Assembly: GCA_003255025.1 (NCBI GenBank)
Contig: QANY01009007.1
Coordinates: 434,001 to 498,000, forward strand
DNA length: 64,000 nt
Reading direction: 5' to 3'
Origin: Datisca glomerata
Taxonomy: Eukaryota > Streptophyta > Magnoliopsida > Cucurbitales > Datiscaceae
Of the stretch, positions 33,966 through 45,056 are shown in pieces. Position numbers and translations under genes: made by a program. The notes below the pieces were generated by a model, which was given only the letters and a program-made list of their open reading frames with translations, made no database searches and was not told the DNA's origin. The first letter of the stretch is position 1. Each line of letters opens with the position of its first letter.

Positions 33966-34143
33966 GCCAACCTTCTCCCATTTATTTCGCAGAACTGGTT
34001 TTCAACTCTTCACTATTTGAGAGAAAAACTTCTTTTGGAAAACAAAGCTTTCTTCTTCTCCTCTTTCGTAATCTTCTTCTTTTTTTCCTTCAACGTTAAA
34101 TAGTCAGCGGGAGCACTATTTAATTGTTTCCAATAAACTTTAC
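33966..34143 (+). other. EPRV leader, truncated at an inverted junction (copy 6)
   Basis: Leader with the hairpin 34096-34123 and AATAAA at 34132-34137. At 34143 it runs straight into the reversed TATA box of copy 7, so two promoters face each other 180 bases apart. Confidence 0.75.
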
Positions 34144-34639
34144 TATTTATAGCCAAGTAAAGTGGAGTTCATCGGAAAACCCATCACTTACCTGAACTAC
34201 TCTATTATGCAAAAGAAAAAATATTTTACATTTTTACTTATGTCTACTTTTGACTAGAAACAATAAAAAGCATAAATAGTTGCCTAATTATTTGACAACT
34301 AGTAGAATTATTATAAAAAATGACAAATTTCAAAGATTCCTCGATAATTTTTATCTCGATATTCATGTCTTGATCTTTGCTTTATTCTGGTGGAACCATT
34401 ATTCTTGATCCTTGACAATTGCTATCTTCGACTTTTATGTATTGATTGTTGATCATAATTATTGTCTGGAAAAGTCATTGTGACTTATTTTTGTGCATTG
34501 GATTCTTGATTATGGAGAAGCCATTATTACTTATCTTGAAGATCATTATGACTGTTGCATTGTACCGAGGTTTCATTATGATTCATCAATTGATTCTTGG
34601 GTTTTTGGCATTTTGCCAAAGACAAATTCTTTGGTTCAT
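34144..34639 (-). promoter_or_regulatory. EPRV promoter and 3' noncoding region (copy 7)
   Basis: The reverse-strand TATAAATA is at 34151-34144. Upstream blocks are conserved, with 'gacaattgctatcttcgact'-type repeats near 34410. No gene. Confidence 0.7.
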
Positions 34640-34971
34640 TCATTGATTGATTCTTAATTTGTTTATTATCAGTGAGATTCATATTATTGAGTGGGTCCTT
34701 CAATTTCTAAGAAGTAACCTTTTTGGATGATTTGATTTTTGGTTTAATAGGGTGATTTGACTCTACTGATGATTCAAAGTCAGAATCAATATTATCTTCA
34801 AGAAAGAGAAGTATTTTTTGCATTAACTTCTACTTCAATTTAGACTTTGGGTTTATGGCCTTTGATTTGCCTTTTGAAAAGGGTTTGGATTCAGGTTTTG
34901 ATTTGGGATTGGAAGAATCTAAACTGGATTATTTTATTTGTAGAGCTAGGTTAATGGGCTCATTAATCTTT
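34640..34971 (-). pseudogene. EPRV ORF2 C-terminal fragment (copy 7)
   Basis: Minus strand: the Lys/Pro/Ser-rich block (KPKSKPESKP-like, near 34860-34910) and the acidic tail near 34650-34700. It is cut at 34971 by fusion to copy 8. Its text is closest to lineage B. Confidence 0.65.
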
Positions 34972-35240
34972 AAGTCCTAGAAGGACCCACAAGCCTTATA
35001 GGAGAAATTACCATAAAAATAAATAATTTGACTAATAATTTTCAAAGAATAAAAATTTTGATAAACGTTTCTCTAAGAATAAAAATTATTCTAGAAGAAA
35101 AAACAACAAAAATTCTATTGATAAAAGTAAAATTAAATGTTCTAAATGTGGCAAGAATGGTCATTTTTCAAATACTCGTCAAGTTAAAAATAAAATTAAT
35201 CAATTAAAAATCTCTGAAGAAGATAAACAAGAATTTTTTA
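34972..35240 (+). pseudogene. EPRV coat protein C-terminus with altered knuckle (copy 8)
   Basis: Basic arm, then CSKCGKNGHFSNTR at 35138-35179. The last Cys is Arg, so zinc binding would be lost. Followed by NKINQLKISEEDKQ. Confidence 0.75.
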
Positions 35241-35850
35241 GAATCATAGAAACAAAGGATTATTATGATAGTAATGATAAAGATTTGGAGAAGTTGATAC
35301 ACCTGAATCCTCTGAATATAACTCTTCAAATTATGACAGTGATTCTCCTAACATCTTAATGGGATGTAGGGATAGTTGTTGTCCAAAAATAAATGTTTTA
35401 AATAAAAATGAAGAACAAGAAAACCTCTTGTTAGACTTAAGTAATGAAATTGAGAATCCAGAATTAAAACAAGAATATCTGGAGAGACTTAGGAAAGTAA
35501 TTCAAAAGAAAGAAAATACTAAGCCTAATAATAACAATACCGCAAGCCTTTCGCAAACCCTACAAAAACTCAATAAGGTTAAAGAAAAGGAAAAAGAAGT
35601 TAACTTACAGGAACTTCAGAAAGAAATTAAAAATATTAAAATTGAAATAAAAGAACTAAAAAATTCAAACTCAGAAAAAAAAAATTAAACCTTTTAAAAA
35701 TAGAATGTTTAATTAAAAATCATGAATCTAGTGAATTATGAGAACCTAGTAAACTTAATTCTGATAATGAGGTTGAAGAACCTATTATCAATAATAAAAA
35801 TGATGATAACTTCATCTAAATCCTAATCATATCAAAATTAAGAAAAGGCA
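35241..35850 (+). pseudogene. EPRV acidic/coiled linker (copy 8)
   Basis: Open 35359-35688: KINVLNKNEEQENLLLDLSN, ELKQEYLERLRKVIQKKE, then Lys/Glu-rich heptad-like sequence. A coiled coil is plausible from the Leu/Ile spacing. The first part is frameshifted. Confidence 0.7.
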
Positions 35851-36290
35851 CATAATGGTCAAAATTATAATTCAAGATTTTGATTTCACTACAATGGTTC
35901 TTGTGTATTCAAGAGCAAAATTGAATTGTATGTAGGAAGGACGAGTTCCAACCAAGTACTTCAAGAAGATAAAAGAATCATTGTCCTCTGCTAATGATAC
36001 TCGAATGCATATCAATTATGAAATCCCCAGAGTTCATATTTGCCAAGACAATGTATATTTCAAAATATCATTTGTCTTAGTGAAAAATATAACAGATAAA
36101 ATCATTTTGGGTTTACCATTTATTTCTCTGTTGCATTCTTTTACCACAGAGTATGATGGGATAATTATTTATCTTATGGATGAAACTGTTAAATTCAAGT
36201 TTCTTTCTGTTTCTCACAACGAGAAATTGAAAACATTAAAAAAAATTCTATTTTTAAATCCATAAATTTAATTTCTTGTAAAGAAAGACA
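35851..36290 (+). pseudogene. EPRV aspartic protease remnant (copy 8)
   Basis: The active site is degraded (YSRAKLNCM instead of DSGADLNCM, near 35905). Open 35981-36265: THMHINYEIP-type, NVYFKISFVLVKNITDKIIL, GLPFISLLHSF, ending HNEKLKTLK. Confidence 0.75.
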
Positions 36291-37010
36291 ATTCTATTTT
36301 TCGCAAGACAAAATAAAATTCAAAAGAATTGAAGAATAACTTTAAAATACTACTCTCAAAGACAAATTAAAATCTTTAAAAAGAAAATTTGTAAAAATTT
36401 GTGTACTAACATTCTTAATACATCCAGGCAAATCCAGACAAATAAAATCGATAAACACAAAATTACATTTGGTCGTTATAAATGAAAAATAATACCATTT
36501 GATCCTCGATTTGCTTCAAGTAAATTTCAGAATATAATGATTGAATTATTTAATCAATTTACCGATTTCTTGATTATTTACATTATCAATATTCTTATTT
36601 CTCTAAATTGGTTAAACAATGCTGGTTGAATTTCTCAATTGTTTGTATTAGTAATATTTCCCCTAAATATGTTGAACAAAATTGGAAACATTTTAAATTG
36701 TTTGCCAATATAATAAAACAAAATAGTTTAGTTATCTTTGCAAGAAAAATCAAATTGTTTCAACTTAAGAATAGATTTCGAGAATTTGAAATTTATTATT
36801 CCAATATTAAGGCAATTAATCAAATCATATAATTTATTTTATTAAGTCAAAAATTTATTTCAATTAATTTCAAATCTACAAAACATGTTTTGAAATTACT
36901 TCCATACAAATTTTTGCCAGGTAACAATCTACTTTTAGCATTCTTTATCTCAATACTGAATTTATAGGAGATATTAATAATTTAAATACTGACTTTCTTT
37001 CTCATGAATT
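36291..37010 (+). pseudogene. EPRV RT remnant and RNase H tail, lineage B (copy 8)
   Basis: A deletion near 36425 removes the RT fingers. The palm remains: IDKHKITFGRYK, then TDFLIIYIINILISLNW, and a second unit FSIVCISNISPKYVEQNW (36540-36690). This copy shows the duplication of the catalytic-motif segment most clearly, because unit 1 is least deleted. The RT end joins KSTKHVLKLLPYKF near 36870; the RNase H core is absent. Confidence 0.78.
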
Positions 37011-37134
37011 TATGCAGGAAATCATTTCAAGATTCTGCAATACAAGAATTAGAGGAATCTGGCGTACTAGAATATGGAAAGGTAGAACCAGATTACTCAA
37101 TCAAAATTCTTTTAAAATAAAAAATCTCAAAGGT
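37011..37134 (+). pseudogene. AlkB-like domain, N-terminal fragment (copy 8)
   Basis: Only the start of the domain is left (LEYGKVEPDYSIKIL type, near 37070-37120), cut at about 37134 by an inverted junction to copy 9. The AlkB ATG is changed to ATA. Confidence 0.6.
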
Positions 37135-37475
37135 AGAACCAGGCCATCATGCTCTATGGAAAAAGGATACAACAGAGAAATGAATGGTAAATCCAAAATC
37201 ATTTTATCCGTCATATTTTTTACTAAGACAAATGATGTTTTGAAACATACATTGTCTTGGCAAATATGAACTTTGAGGATTTCATAATTGATATGCATTC
37301 AAGTACCACTGGCAGAGGACAAGGATTCTTTTCTCTTCTTGAAGTACTTGGTTGGAACTAGTCATTCCTGCATACAATTCAAATCTGCTCCTGAATTAAC
37401 AAGAGCCATTGTAGTGAAATCAAAATCTCAAATTATATATTTTACCATTATGTGTGATTTCTTGTTTTTGATATG
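37135..37475 (-). pseudogene. EPRV aspartic protease remnant (copy 9)
   Basis: Minus strand: NSGADLNCM near 37390-37370 (catalytic Asp changed to Asn). Then open 37298-37101: MHINYEILKVHICQDNVCFK, NMTDKMILDLPFISLLYPF. Truncated at the junction. Confidence 0.7.
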
Positions 37476-38075
37476 ATTAAAAATTTGGATGAAATTATCA
37501 TCATTTTGATTATTGATAATAGGTTCTTCAACCTCATTATCAGAATTGAGTTTACTAAGTTCTCAAAGTTCACTAGATTCATGATTTTTAATTGAACATT
37601 CTATTTTTAAAAGGTTTAATTCTTTTGTTATTCTGAGTTTGAATTTTTTAATTCTTTTATTTTAATTTTAATATTTTTAATTTCTTTCTGAAGTTCCTGT
37701 GAGGTAACTTCTTTTAACCTTATTGATTTTTTCTAGGGTTTGTGAAAGGCTTGTGGTAATGTTATTATTAGGCTTAGTATTTTCTTTTTTTAGAATTACT
37801 TTCCTAAGTCTCTCCTGATATTCTTGTTGTATTTATGGATTCTCAATTTTGTAAATTAAGTCTAACAAGAGGTTTTCTTGTTCTTCATTTTATTTTAAAA
37901 CATTTATTTTTTGACAACAGCTATCCCCACACCTCATTAAGATGTTAGGAGAATCATTGTCAGAACATTAAGAGTTAGATTCAGAGGATTCACGGGATTA
38001 AAATTCTCCTAAATATTCATCACTACTCTCGTAATAATCTATTGTTTCTAAGATTCTAAACAATTCTTGTTTATC
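37476..38075 (-). pseudogene. EPRV acidic/coiled linker (copy 9)
   Basis: Minus-strand equivalent of 35241-35850: the acidic Ser/Asp/Glu part near 37930-38050, the Lys/Glu-rich part near 37600-37870. Broken by stops. Confidence 0.65.
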
Positions 38076-38990
38076 TTATTCAGAGATATTTAATTGATTA
38101 ATTTTTTTTAACTTGACAAGTGTTAGAAAAATCACCATTCTCGCCACATTTAAAACACTTAATTTTACGCTTATCAATTTTTTTTGTAATTTTTCTTCTG
38201 GGATAATTTTTATTCTTAGAGAAACGTTTATCAAATTTTTTATTCTTTGAAACGTATTGGTTCTTCTAGCGCTTAGATGGGAAATTTTCCTATTTTTTGG
38301 GGAAGGAGCAATAGCGGGTAAACCATATTGCTCGTAAAAATTGTCTAATTCATATTTGGCAATTTTATTTTTCTTTTTGATTTGTTTATTGATTTTCATA
38401 ACAATACACATATTCAAACCTTCCTTCTGCATTGTAGTAATTATTGTATCGTAGGTAAGACTATGATAGTCTATGTTTCCTAGGTCATTACTAAGGACAA
38501 TTCTTATTTTGAGTGCGAAAAAATTGGGTATCCATTTATAAATTTTTCTTTCCAAAAAGGTTGATTACTATCATCCCTTGTCATTACTCTAGACAAAAAT
38601 ACATTTTTGTACCAATGAAACTCACTTAGGGTTGAAAATCTAAGATTGGTTAATTGATCATGGATGCACAAAGTAATATTACTTGGCGGTCCAATAAAGT
38701 GTTCAATTATTATACAAAGAAGTGAATTGAGGGCAACAGGCGTTGTTTCATGATTTTCCCCAATAATTGGGGTTCCTTCAGCATCAATCTTAACTTCTAA
38801 AAAGATGGTATTTTTGGATTCTTTTGTAAGATGTGTTTCCAACAGGAATGAAGCATTCCTGTGAATCTAATGATGAATAGATGGATTACCTCATTGTGAG
38901 GTAAACTGTATGTGGTAATGTAGTTGTTAGCTACCATTGCCATGTGCTACAATTTATTGAGAACTTCCTGCTCACAAAGTCCACCAATAT
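38076..38990 (-). pseudogene. EPRV coat protein core (copy 9)
   Basis: Open 38842-38504 (LTKESKNTIFLEVKIDAEGT, HFIGPPSNITLCIHDQLTNL, SRVMTRDDSNQPFWKEKFIN) and 38555-38076 (FALKIRIVLSNDLGNIDY, NFYEQYGLPAIAPSPKNRK). The knuckle at 38157-38116 reads with Asp in place of His (GENGDFSNTC). Two overlapping frames cover nearly the whole core, making it one of the better coat copies. Confidence 0.8.
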
Positions 38991-39840
38991 TCCATTCATA
39001 CAATTTTTCTGCAGAAACAGAAAATTGATAAACAAAAGAATTTTTAAAAACTTGAATATCAGGAGGAATTGGCTTTTTATGCCATTTCCTTTCCAATTTA
39101 TTAGTTTCTAAATATTTAAATGTATCTTCAATATTATTAATGTTTGAAGAATCATGGATTGTGGATGACTCATAGTTGGATTCTAACCTATGGCTTTCTG
39201 ATTCTGAACTACTGTCTTGGTTAATAACCATAACAGAAGAAGATGATTCAATAGATATATTCTTCAATTCTTGAAGCATTTTATCTATTTTTTATTAAGG
39301 GGAACAATATTCAAAGTTATTTTGTCTGAAAGATTTATTAAAGATTTTTCTTTCAGAGTTTCACTAGATTTAGGCTCATGAAGGTCATCAACCCTATTCT
39401 CAATTTTTTCTAATTTTTCTCCTATTGTAGTTAAACTTTGATTTGTGTAATTGAGTTGTTCAACTAATTTTTTATTAGGTTCTTCTTCCTTTGAAATCTT
39501 GAAAGGAGAAGCAAAGATTAAACAATTTTTATGGTTAATTATAATAATTTCAAGTGGTGGATGACTAGTAATCACTACACTGGAGTCTTCCTTGACCCAT
39601 TTAGATTTTGAAATTACATTAATATTTTTCTCATAAATATCCTTGATATAATCAAAGAAAAATATATCAACTCTAAATTATTACATGAACGCCTTTCATT
39701 CAGCAAGTATGATTCTTCTTTGATCCATATTAAATTTTTCTCTGAACCTATTACGTCTTTTTAGATTGGTTGGGTCATCACTGTGTTAAGTTAAACCTTC
39801 TCAATCAAGATTCTATTATTGGTTTAGGGTTCCTAAATTT
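38991..39840 (-). pseudogene. EPRV ORF1 segment between movement and coat proteins (copy 9)
   Basis: Open 39575-39285 (KKLVEQLNYTNQSLTTIGEK, LEKIENRVDDLHEPKSSE) and 39279-38947 (LQELKNISIESSSSVMVINQ, then ESHRLESNYESS). Leu/Ile spacing in the first part suggests a coiled coil. No named domain. It connects directly to the coat core (SAEKLYEWNIGGLCEQEVLN). Confidence 0.7.
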
Positions 39841-40721
39841 AGGACTAAGAGTTGTGGATTGACTTGGAAATCAGATTCAGTGGGTGCCTCTGGTTCGTCA
39901 GATTGTTCACTAATTTTTGAATCCTAAAATCTTGATTATTATTAATGGATGATTCAGAAAAGGAATTTATAGGGGTACTAGATAGGCTATACTCCCTAAT
40001 TTGAGGATTAGAACTAGAAGATTGGAAGTTTATTCTAACAGTACCATCCATGTACTACTGGATATATTCTACATCCTCAATTGGGTGTTGAATTGGAGTT
40101 GGCTGACTATCATTTGTTAAAACCCAATTTGTAGGTAAAGTAATATCAGACCACCTAATTATTTTAAGGACTCTAATATTGGCATTACTTTGGCTAGATT
40201 GAATCAACAAGGTTTGATTTTTGGGACTCATATTGATGGTTTAGAAATTCATATTGGTTTTGGTAACTTTATAATTATTCTAAAAATTAAAGCTAGGGGT
40301 TGGGTACGATCTAGGACTTGGTGACCACTAGTTTTAATAATCAAAGTTAAGGATTTTTTAATATGGTGGTTCGTTAAACTAACAGACAAATCTGGGAAAC
40401 ATTCAAAATGAATTGGTCCATTACAAAGAGATGATTCAATTAATCCTAAAATATTATTATTAAAATATGTGAATCTTACATCACGCAAGGCTAATAAAAT
40501 AAGACAGAGGTATTTAGGCCTCTCCTTGTAAGTGGTTTAACTCCAATCTGGAATAAACCAAATTGAAGAAAATTACAACCTTCTTCAATATGATGTTTTA
40601 TTGAATTACGTGAAAGTACTTGATATTTCCATGCTCTCTCCCAAGAGCATATATTTTTCAATTGTTTTTACATGATGATGAGGCTTGAAAGAAGCAACAG
40701 ACCATGTTGATTTATAAATTT
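39841..40721 (-). pseudogene. EPRV movement protein remnant (copy 9)
   Basis: Minus strand: open 40488-40249 (MRDVRFTYFNNNILGLIESS, LCNGPIHFECFPDLSVSL) and 40051-39845 (DGTVRINFQSSSSNPQIREY). The N-terminus is cut at about 40721, where copy 10 begins. Confidence 0.75.
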
Positions 40722-41000
40722 GTGCGAGCAGTATGGTTTACCCGCTATTGCTCCTTCCCAGAAAAATAGGAAAAATTTCTATTGTAGCCCTAGAATGACC
40801 CACAAGTCTCATAGGAGAAATTACCACAAAAATAAAATAAAAATTTTGATCAATACTTTTCGAAGAATAATAATTTTGATAAACATTTCTATAAGAAAAT
40901 TCAATAAAACATTTACTGATAAAACTAAAATTAAGTGTTTTAAATGTGACCAAAATTATCATCTTTCTATCACTTGTCAAATCAAAATAAAATTAATCAA
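40722..41000 (+). pseudogene. EPRV coat protein C-terminus with CCHC knuckle (copy 10)
   Basis: Open 40720-41004: CEQYGLPAIAPSQKNRKNF, a basic arm, and CFKCDQNYHLSITC at 40936-40977 with all four zinc ligands kept. Confidence 0.78.
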
Positions 41001-41645
41001 TTAAAAATCTATGATGAAGATAAACAATAATTGTTTAGAATCATAGAAATAATAGAATATTATGAGAGTAGTAATGAAGAATTATGAGAATTTGAATCTC
41101 CTGAATCCTTTGAATTAGACTCTTCAATTACAGAAGATGATTGTTCTAACATCTTGATGGGGTGTAGGGATCGTTGTTATCAAAATATTAAGGTTTTAAA
41201 CAAAAGTGAAGAACAAGAAAATCTCGTGTTAGATTTAATAACCAAAATTAAGACTCTAGAATTAAAATAAGAATATCTTGAAAGACGTAAGAAAGTAATT
41301 CAAAGGAAAGAAAATTATAAGTCTAACAATAATATTACTGCAAGCGTTTCACAAACCCTTAAAAAATTCAATAAGGTTAAAGGAAAGGAAAACGAAGTTA
41401 CCTTATAGGAACTTCAGAAAGAAATTTAAAATATTAAAATTGAAATAAAAGAATTAAAAAATCAAACTCGGAAATAACAAAAGAATTAAACCTTTTAAAA
41501 ATAAAATGTTTAATTAAAAATCATGAATTTGGTGAACTAGGAGAACCTAATAAACTCAATTCTAATAATGAGGTTGAAGAACCTATTATCAATAATCAAA
41601 ATGATGATAACTTCATCAAAATTCTTAATCATATCAAAATCAAGA
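41001..41645 (+). pseudogene. EPRV acidic/coiled linker (copy 10)
   Basis: Acidic Glu/Ser part near 41040-41150, Lys/Glu-rich part to 41500, then the NEVEEPIINNQNDDNFIK-type stretch before the protease. Stops in all frames. Confidence 0.6.
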
Positions 41646-42100
41646 AATGGCACATAATGGTCAAAATTATATTTCAAGATTTTGATTTCACTACAATGGC
41701 TCTTGTTTATTCAGGAGCAGATTTGAATTGTATGCAGGAAGGACTCGTTCAAACCAAGTACTTCTAGAAGATAAATGAATCTTTGTCCTCTCCCAACGGT
41801 ACTTAGATGCATATCAATTACGAAATTCTCAAAGTTAATATTTGTCAAGATAATGTATGTTTTAGAACATCATTTGTCTTAGTAAAAAATATGACAGACA
41901 AAATAATTGTAGGTTTACCATCCATTCTTTTGTTGTATCATTTTACAACAGAGCATAATTGGATAATTACTTATCCTATGGATGAACCTGTTAAATTTAA
42001 ATTTCTTTTTTTCCTCACAATGAGAAATTGAAAACATTAAAACAAAAATCTATTTTCAAATCCATAAATTTGATTTCTTGTAAAATGAGACAATTATGTT
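41646..42100 (+). pseudogene. EPRV aspartic protease remnant (copy 10)
   Basis: The active site reads YSGADLNCMQEG near 41708 (catalytic Asp changed to Tyr). Open 41807-42031: MHINYEILKVNICQDNVCFR, NMTDKIIVGLPSILLLYHF. Confidence 0.75.
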
Positions 42101-42865
42101 TTCTATAAGACAAAATTAAAAAAGCAAACTCTTCAAAATCCAATAAAAATCATTGAACAAGGAGTTCCTCGGTTAGTAATCAATTACAAGCCCCTTAATG
42201 ATGTCTTGGAATGGACAAAATATCCGATACCAAACAAGATAGTCTTAATCAACGAACATAGAGATGTTGATGTATTCTCTGAGATTGGCAGAAAATATGG
42301 ATTTTGACAAATCTAGATAAATAAGATTGATAAATACAAGATTATATCTGATCATTATAAATGGAAAATAATGAAATTTGATCTTAAATTTGCTCCAAGT
42401 AAATTTTAAAAAATAATGATTGAATTCTTTAATCATTTTACTGGTTTCTCGACTGTCTGCATTAGTAACATTCTTATTAAACAATACTGGTTGAATTTCT
42501 TGATTGTCTATATTTGTGAATATGGAAAACAATATTGGAACTACTTTAAATTGTTTACCCAGAGAATAAAACAAAATAGTTCAATTATCTCTGCAAAAAG
42601 AATCAAATTGTTTCAATCAAAAATTAGATTTCCAAATTTTGGAACTTATTACCACTATTAATACAATTGATCATATCATACAATTTCTTTTACTTCATTA
42701 AAAATTGTAAAACATGTTTTGAAATTACTTCCAAACAAAGTTTTACCAGGTAATAATCTATTCTTAGCAATCCTGATTTCAATATTTAATTTCCTTATAT
42801 TATTAATTCAATTCCTAACTTTCTTTCTCATAAATTTTTGCAAGAAATCATTTCAATAATCTACG
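42101..42865 (+). pseudogene. EPRV RT remnant and RNase H tail, lineage B (copy 10)
   Basis: RT start VINYKPLNDVLEW near 42178. Open 42416-42661 spans the lesion: FSTVCISNILIKQYW then FLIVYICEYGKQYW (units of about 50 bases), then RIKLFQSKIRF. It joins the RNase H tail near 42700 (VKHVLKLLPNKVLP in one frame). No RNase H core. Confidence 0.78.
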
Positions 42866-43310
42866 ATGGAAGAATTTGCCCTGGTAGAATACGAAAAGGT
42901 AGAACCTAGAGTACTCAATCAAAATTTTTTTAAAATCAAGAAGCTCAATGGCAAGTCAGCCATTTTTTGCTCAAAACTCTCATTCATTAATTATTGTCAA
43001 ATGAATTGAAAAAAATTGGAAGATGTTAGGTTGAAGCATGAGCTCATTGCAGCATTAATTCAATGGTATGAAAGAGTGAAAAAATAGGTTTTCACAAAGA
43101 TAATGAAATCTATTATGTTAACAGAAAATTTTTTCTGTGAACCTATTGGGACAAGTAATTTTCAAATAAAACAATAAAAAAAATTTATACTAGAAGGAAT
43201 TTTCTTCATCATGCCTGATGGATTTCAAAAATATCATAAGCATGCTGAGTATTCGTTAATAAAAGGAATCAATATCACTTTAACAAATCATGTGATGAAT
43301 AGTTCAAAAA
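42866..43310 (+). pseudogene. AlkB-like domain of ORF2 (copy 10)
   Basis: ATG at 42866 (MEEFALVEYEKVEPRVLNQN). A deletion of about 30 bases near 43000 removes part of the FEYPRND region. The iron His is at 43093-43095 and the Asp at 43099-43101 (GFHKDNE). MPDGFQKYHKHAEY near 43220-43260 keeps the distal His, but the Arg pair is changed (KGINITLTNH). Confidence 0.75.
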
Positions 43311-44520
43311 TAGCAGAGTCTTCAACTCAACAATTGACCCTTAAGTTCCAAATTAAATAGGGGTCTTCTACTCCTAACCAAGCCCAATCAGTAATACTTA
43401 GATCCATCAGACCCAATTACCAATCAACTCTAGTCAAACAATTTGACCCTTTTCCAAATACTCAATCATTTGATGCTCAATCACTTGACCAACCAATTTC
43501 ATATTTTCAAATAATGCACAGCGAAAATCTCTTTCATATTGAGCTTTCATTTGCTCATCTGAAGGATCCATCACAAATTACCAAAGCCCATTTCATTCCT
43601 AAACACCATTATGTCCCTGAACACAATGAAAAAAATCTCAGTTTCTACAGAGACATTCTCTTAGAAACAAAATCTATAAAAATTAGTCCAATCAAAAATT
43701 CAAAGGAAAGAATCATTTACTATTTTTTTCTCTATCCTCAGGATCATAACTATGGAGGATTGAAAAATTCATCCTTCAAGTTTCAAAATACTTTTGAATA
43801 AAAAATAATATAATTATTCTGACTATGTTAATACATGGCACAATTTTGTCTTGCATTAAAATAGTGATTTTTCTCACTTTTGGGTTTTAAATTTTGATAA
43901 CAATTTCAAAAATGACTTCCCAAATTGGTTCTTAAAATGGTGGTCCATTCATGGTCTTACTTTAGAACTTTTCCCAATTGATTTACAATAATGTTCTAAT
44001 TTATTTTCAAAAGTTTACAAGCCCTCACCAATTGAGGCCTCCTTTCCCCATATACTTTGTTTTCAAACAAATACAAAATATCTTAGAATTTAAAATGGTA
44101 ATACTCAATTAAGAATGAAATCCTCACCAGAGAATATCATGTTAAATGGTGGGATAAATTCTACACCTAGAAAATTATTGCCTCTATTAACCACAAATTT
44201 TCAAATTTACATCCTAGCCTAAAATTGGCCAACCCTTTTACCCAAGCTCCATTAAAAATTAATGAGCCAATTAACCTAGCTCCACAAATGAAAATATCTA
44301 GTTCGAATTCCTCCAAACCAAAGGGTAAATCAAAAGTCGAAAGCCTAAATTCAAATTGAAGAAAGAATTAATCCAAAAAATTCTTCTCCTTTGGGAAGAC
44401 AATGACAAATCTGACTCTAAATCATCTGTAGAGTCAACTTACTAATCATCTAGAAAGGTTACTCTTCAGCAATTGAAGGACCCATTTGATAATATTAATA
44501 TCAATAATGATGAATAAATT
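43311..44520 (+). pseudogene. EPRV ORF2 main part, lineage B (copy 10)
   Basis: Open 43514-43801: MHSENLFHIELSFAHLKDPS, LSFYRDILLETKSIKISPIK. Then the Trp-rich block near 43920-43950, VKWWDKFYT-like near 44140, a Lys-rich block near 44330, and the acidic tail ending near 44516. Confidence 0.7.
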
Positions 44521-45056
44521 CAGATCAACCAGTGAATGAATTGAAGAATTCCCCTTGGTAAAATGCCAATGTTTGAACAAAATCAAAGAATCAAACTAAT
44601 TTTGAAGATGTATTATGGTGACATCTCAGCACAATGCACCGATTATAATGATCTTCAAGGCAAGCAATAATTAATATCACTAGTCACAATGATTTTTACA
44701 TGCAGTAATTATGATTTCTCAAAATCAACCATCAAAGCACAAGAATCCAAGATATCAATTATCAAAGAATCCAATGTGCAACAGTTTCAATGACATTTCA
44801 ACAACAACAATCATGATAAAGCAATTATGAAGACACGAAGATCGAGATAACAATTATCGAGGAATCTTTACATTTTGTCTTCTTCTGTAATAATTGTACT
44901 AGTTGTCTAATTATTAGGTAATTATTTAGGCATTTTACTATTTTTGGTCAAAAGTAGATAAAAGTAGAAATGTAAAATGTTTGTACTTTTATAGAATATA
45001 ATAGTACAGGTAAGTAATGGGTTCCCGGTGAACTCCACTTTACTTGGCTATGAATA
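44521..45056 (+). promoter_or_regulatory. EPRV 3' noncoding region and degenerate promoter (copies 10/11)
   Basis: GATAACAATTATC at 44846-44858 and a related element near 44748. The TATA box is mutated to TATGAATA (45049-45056). No gene. Copies 10 and 11 are head to tail. Confidence 0.7.
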
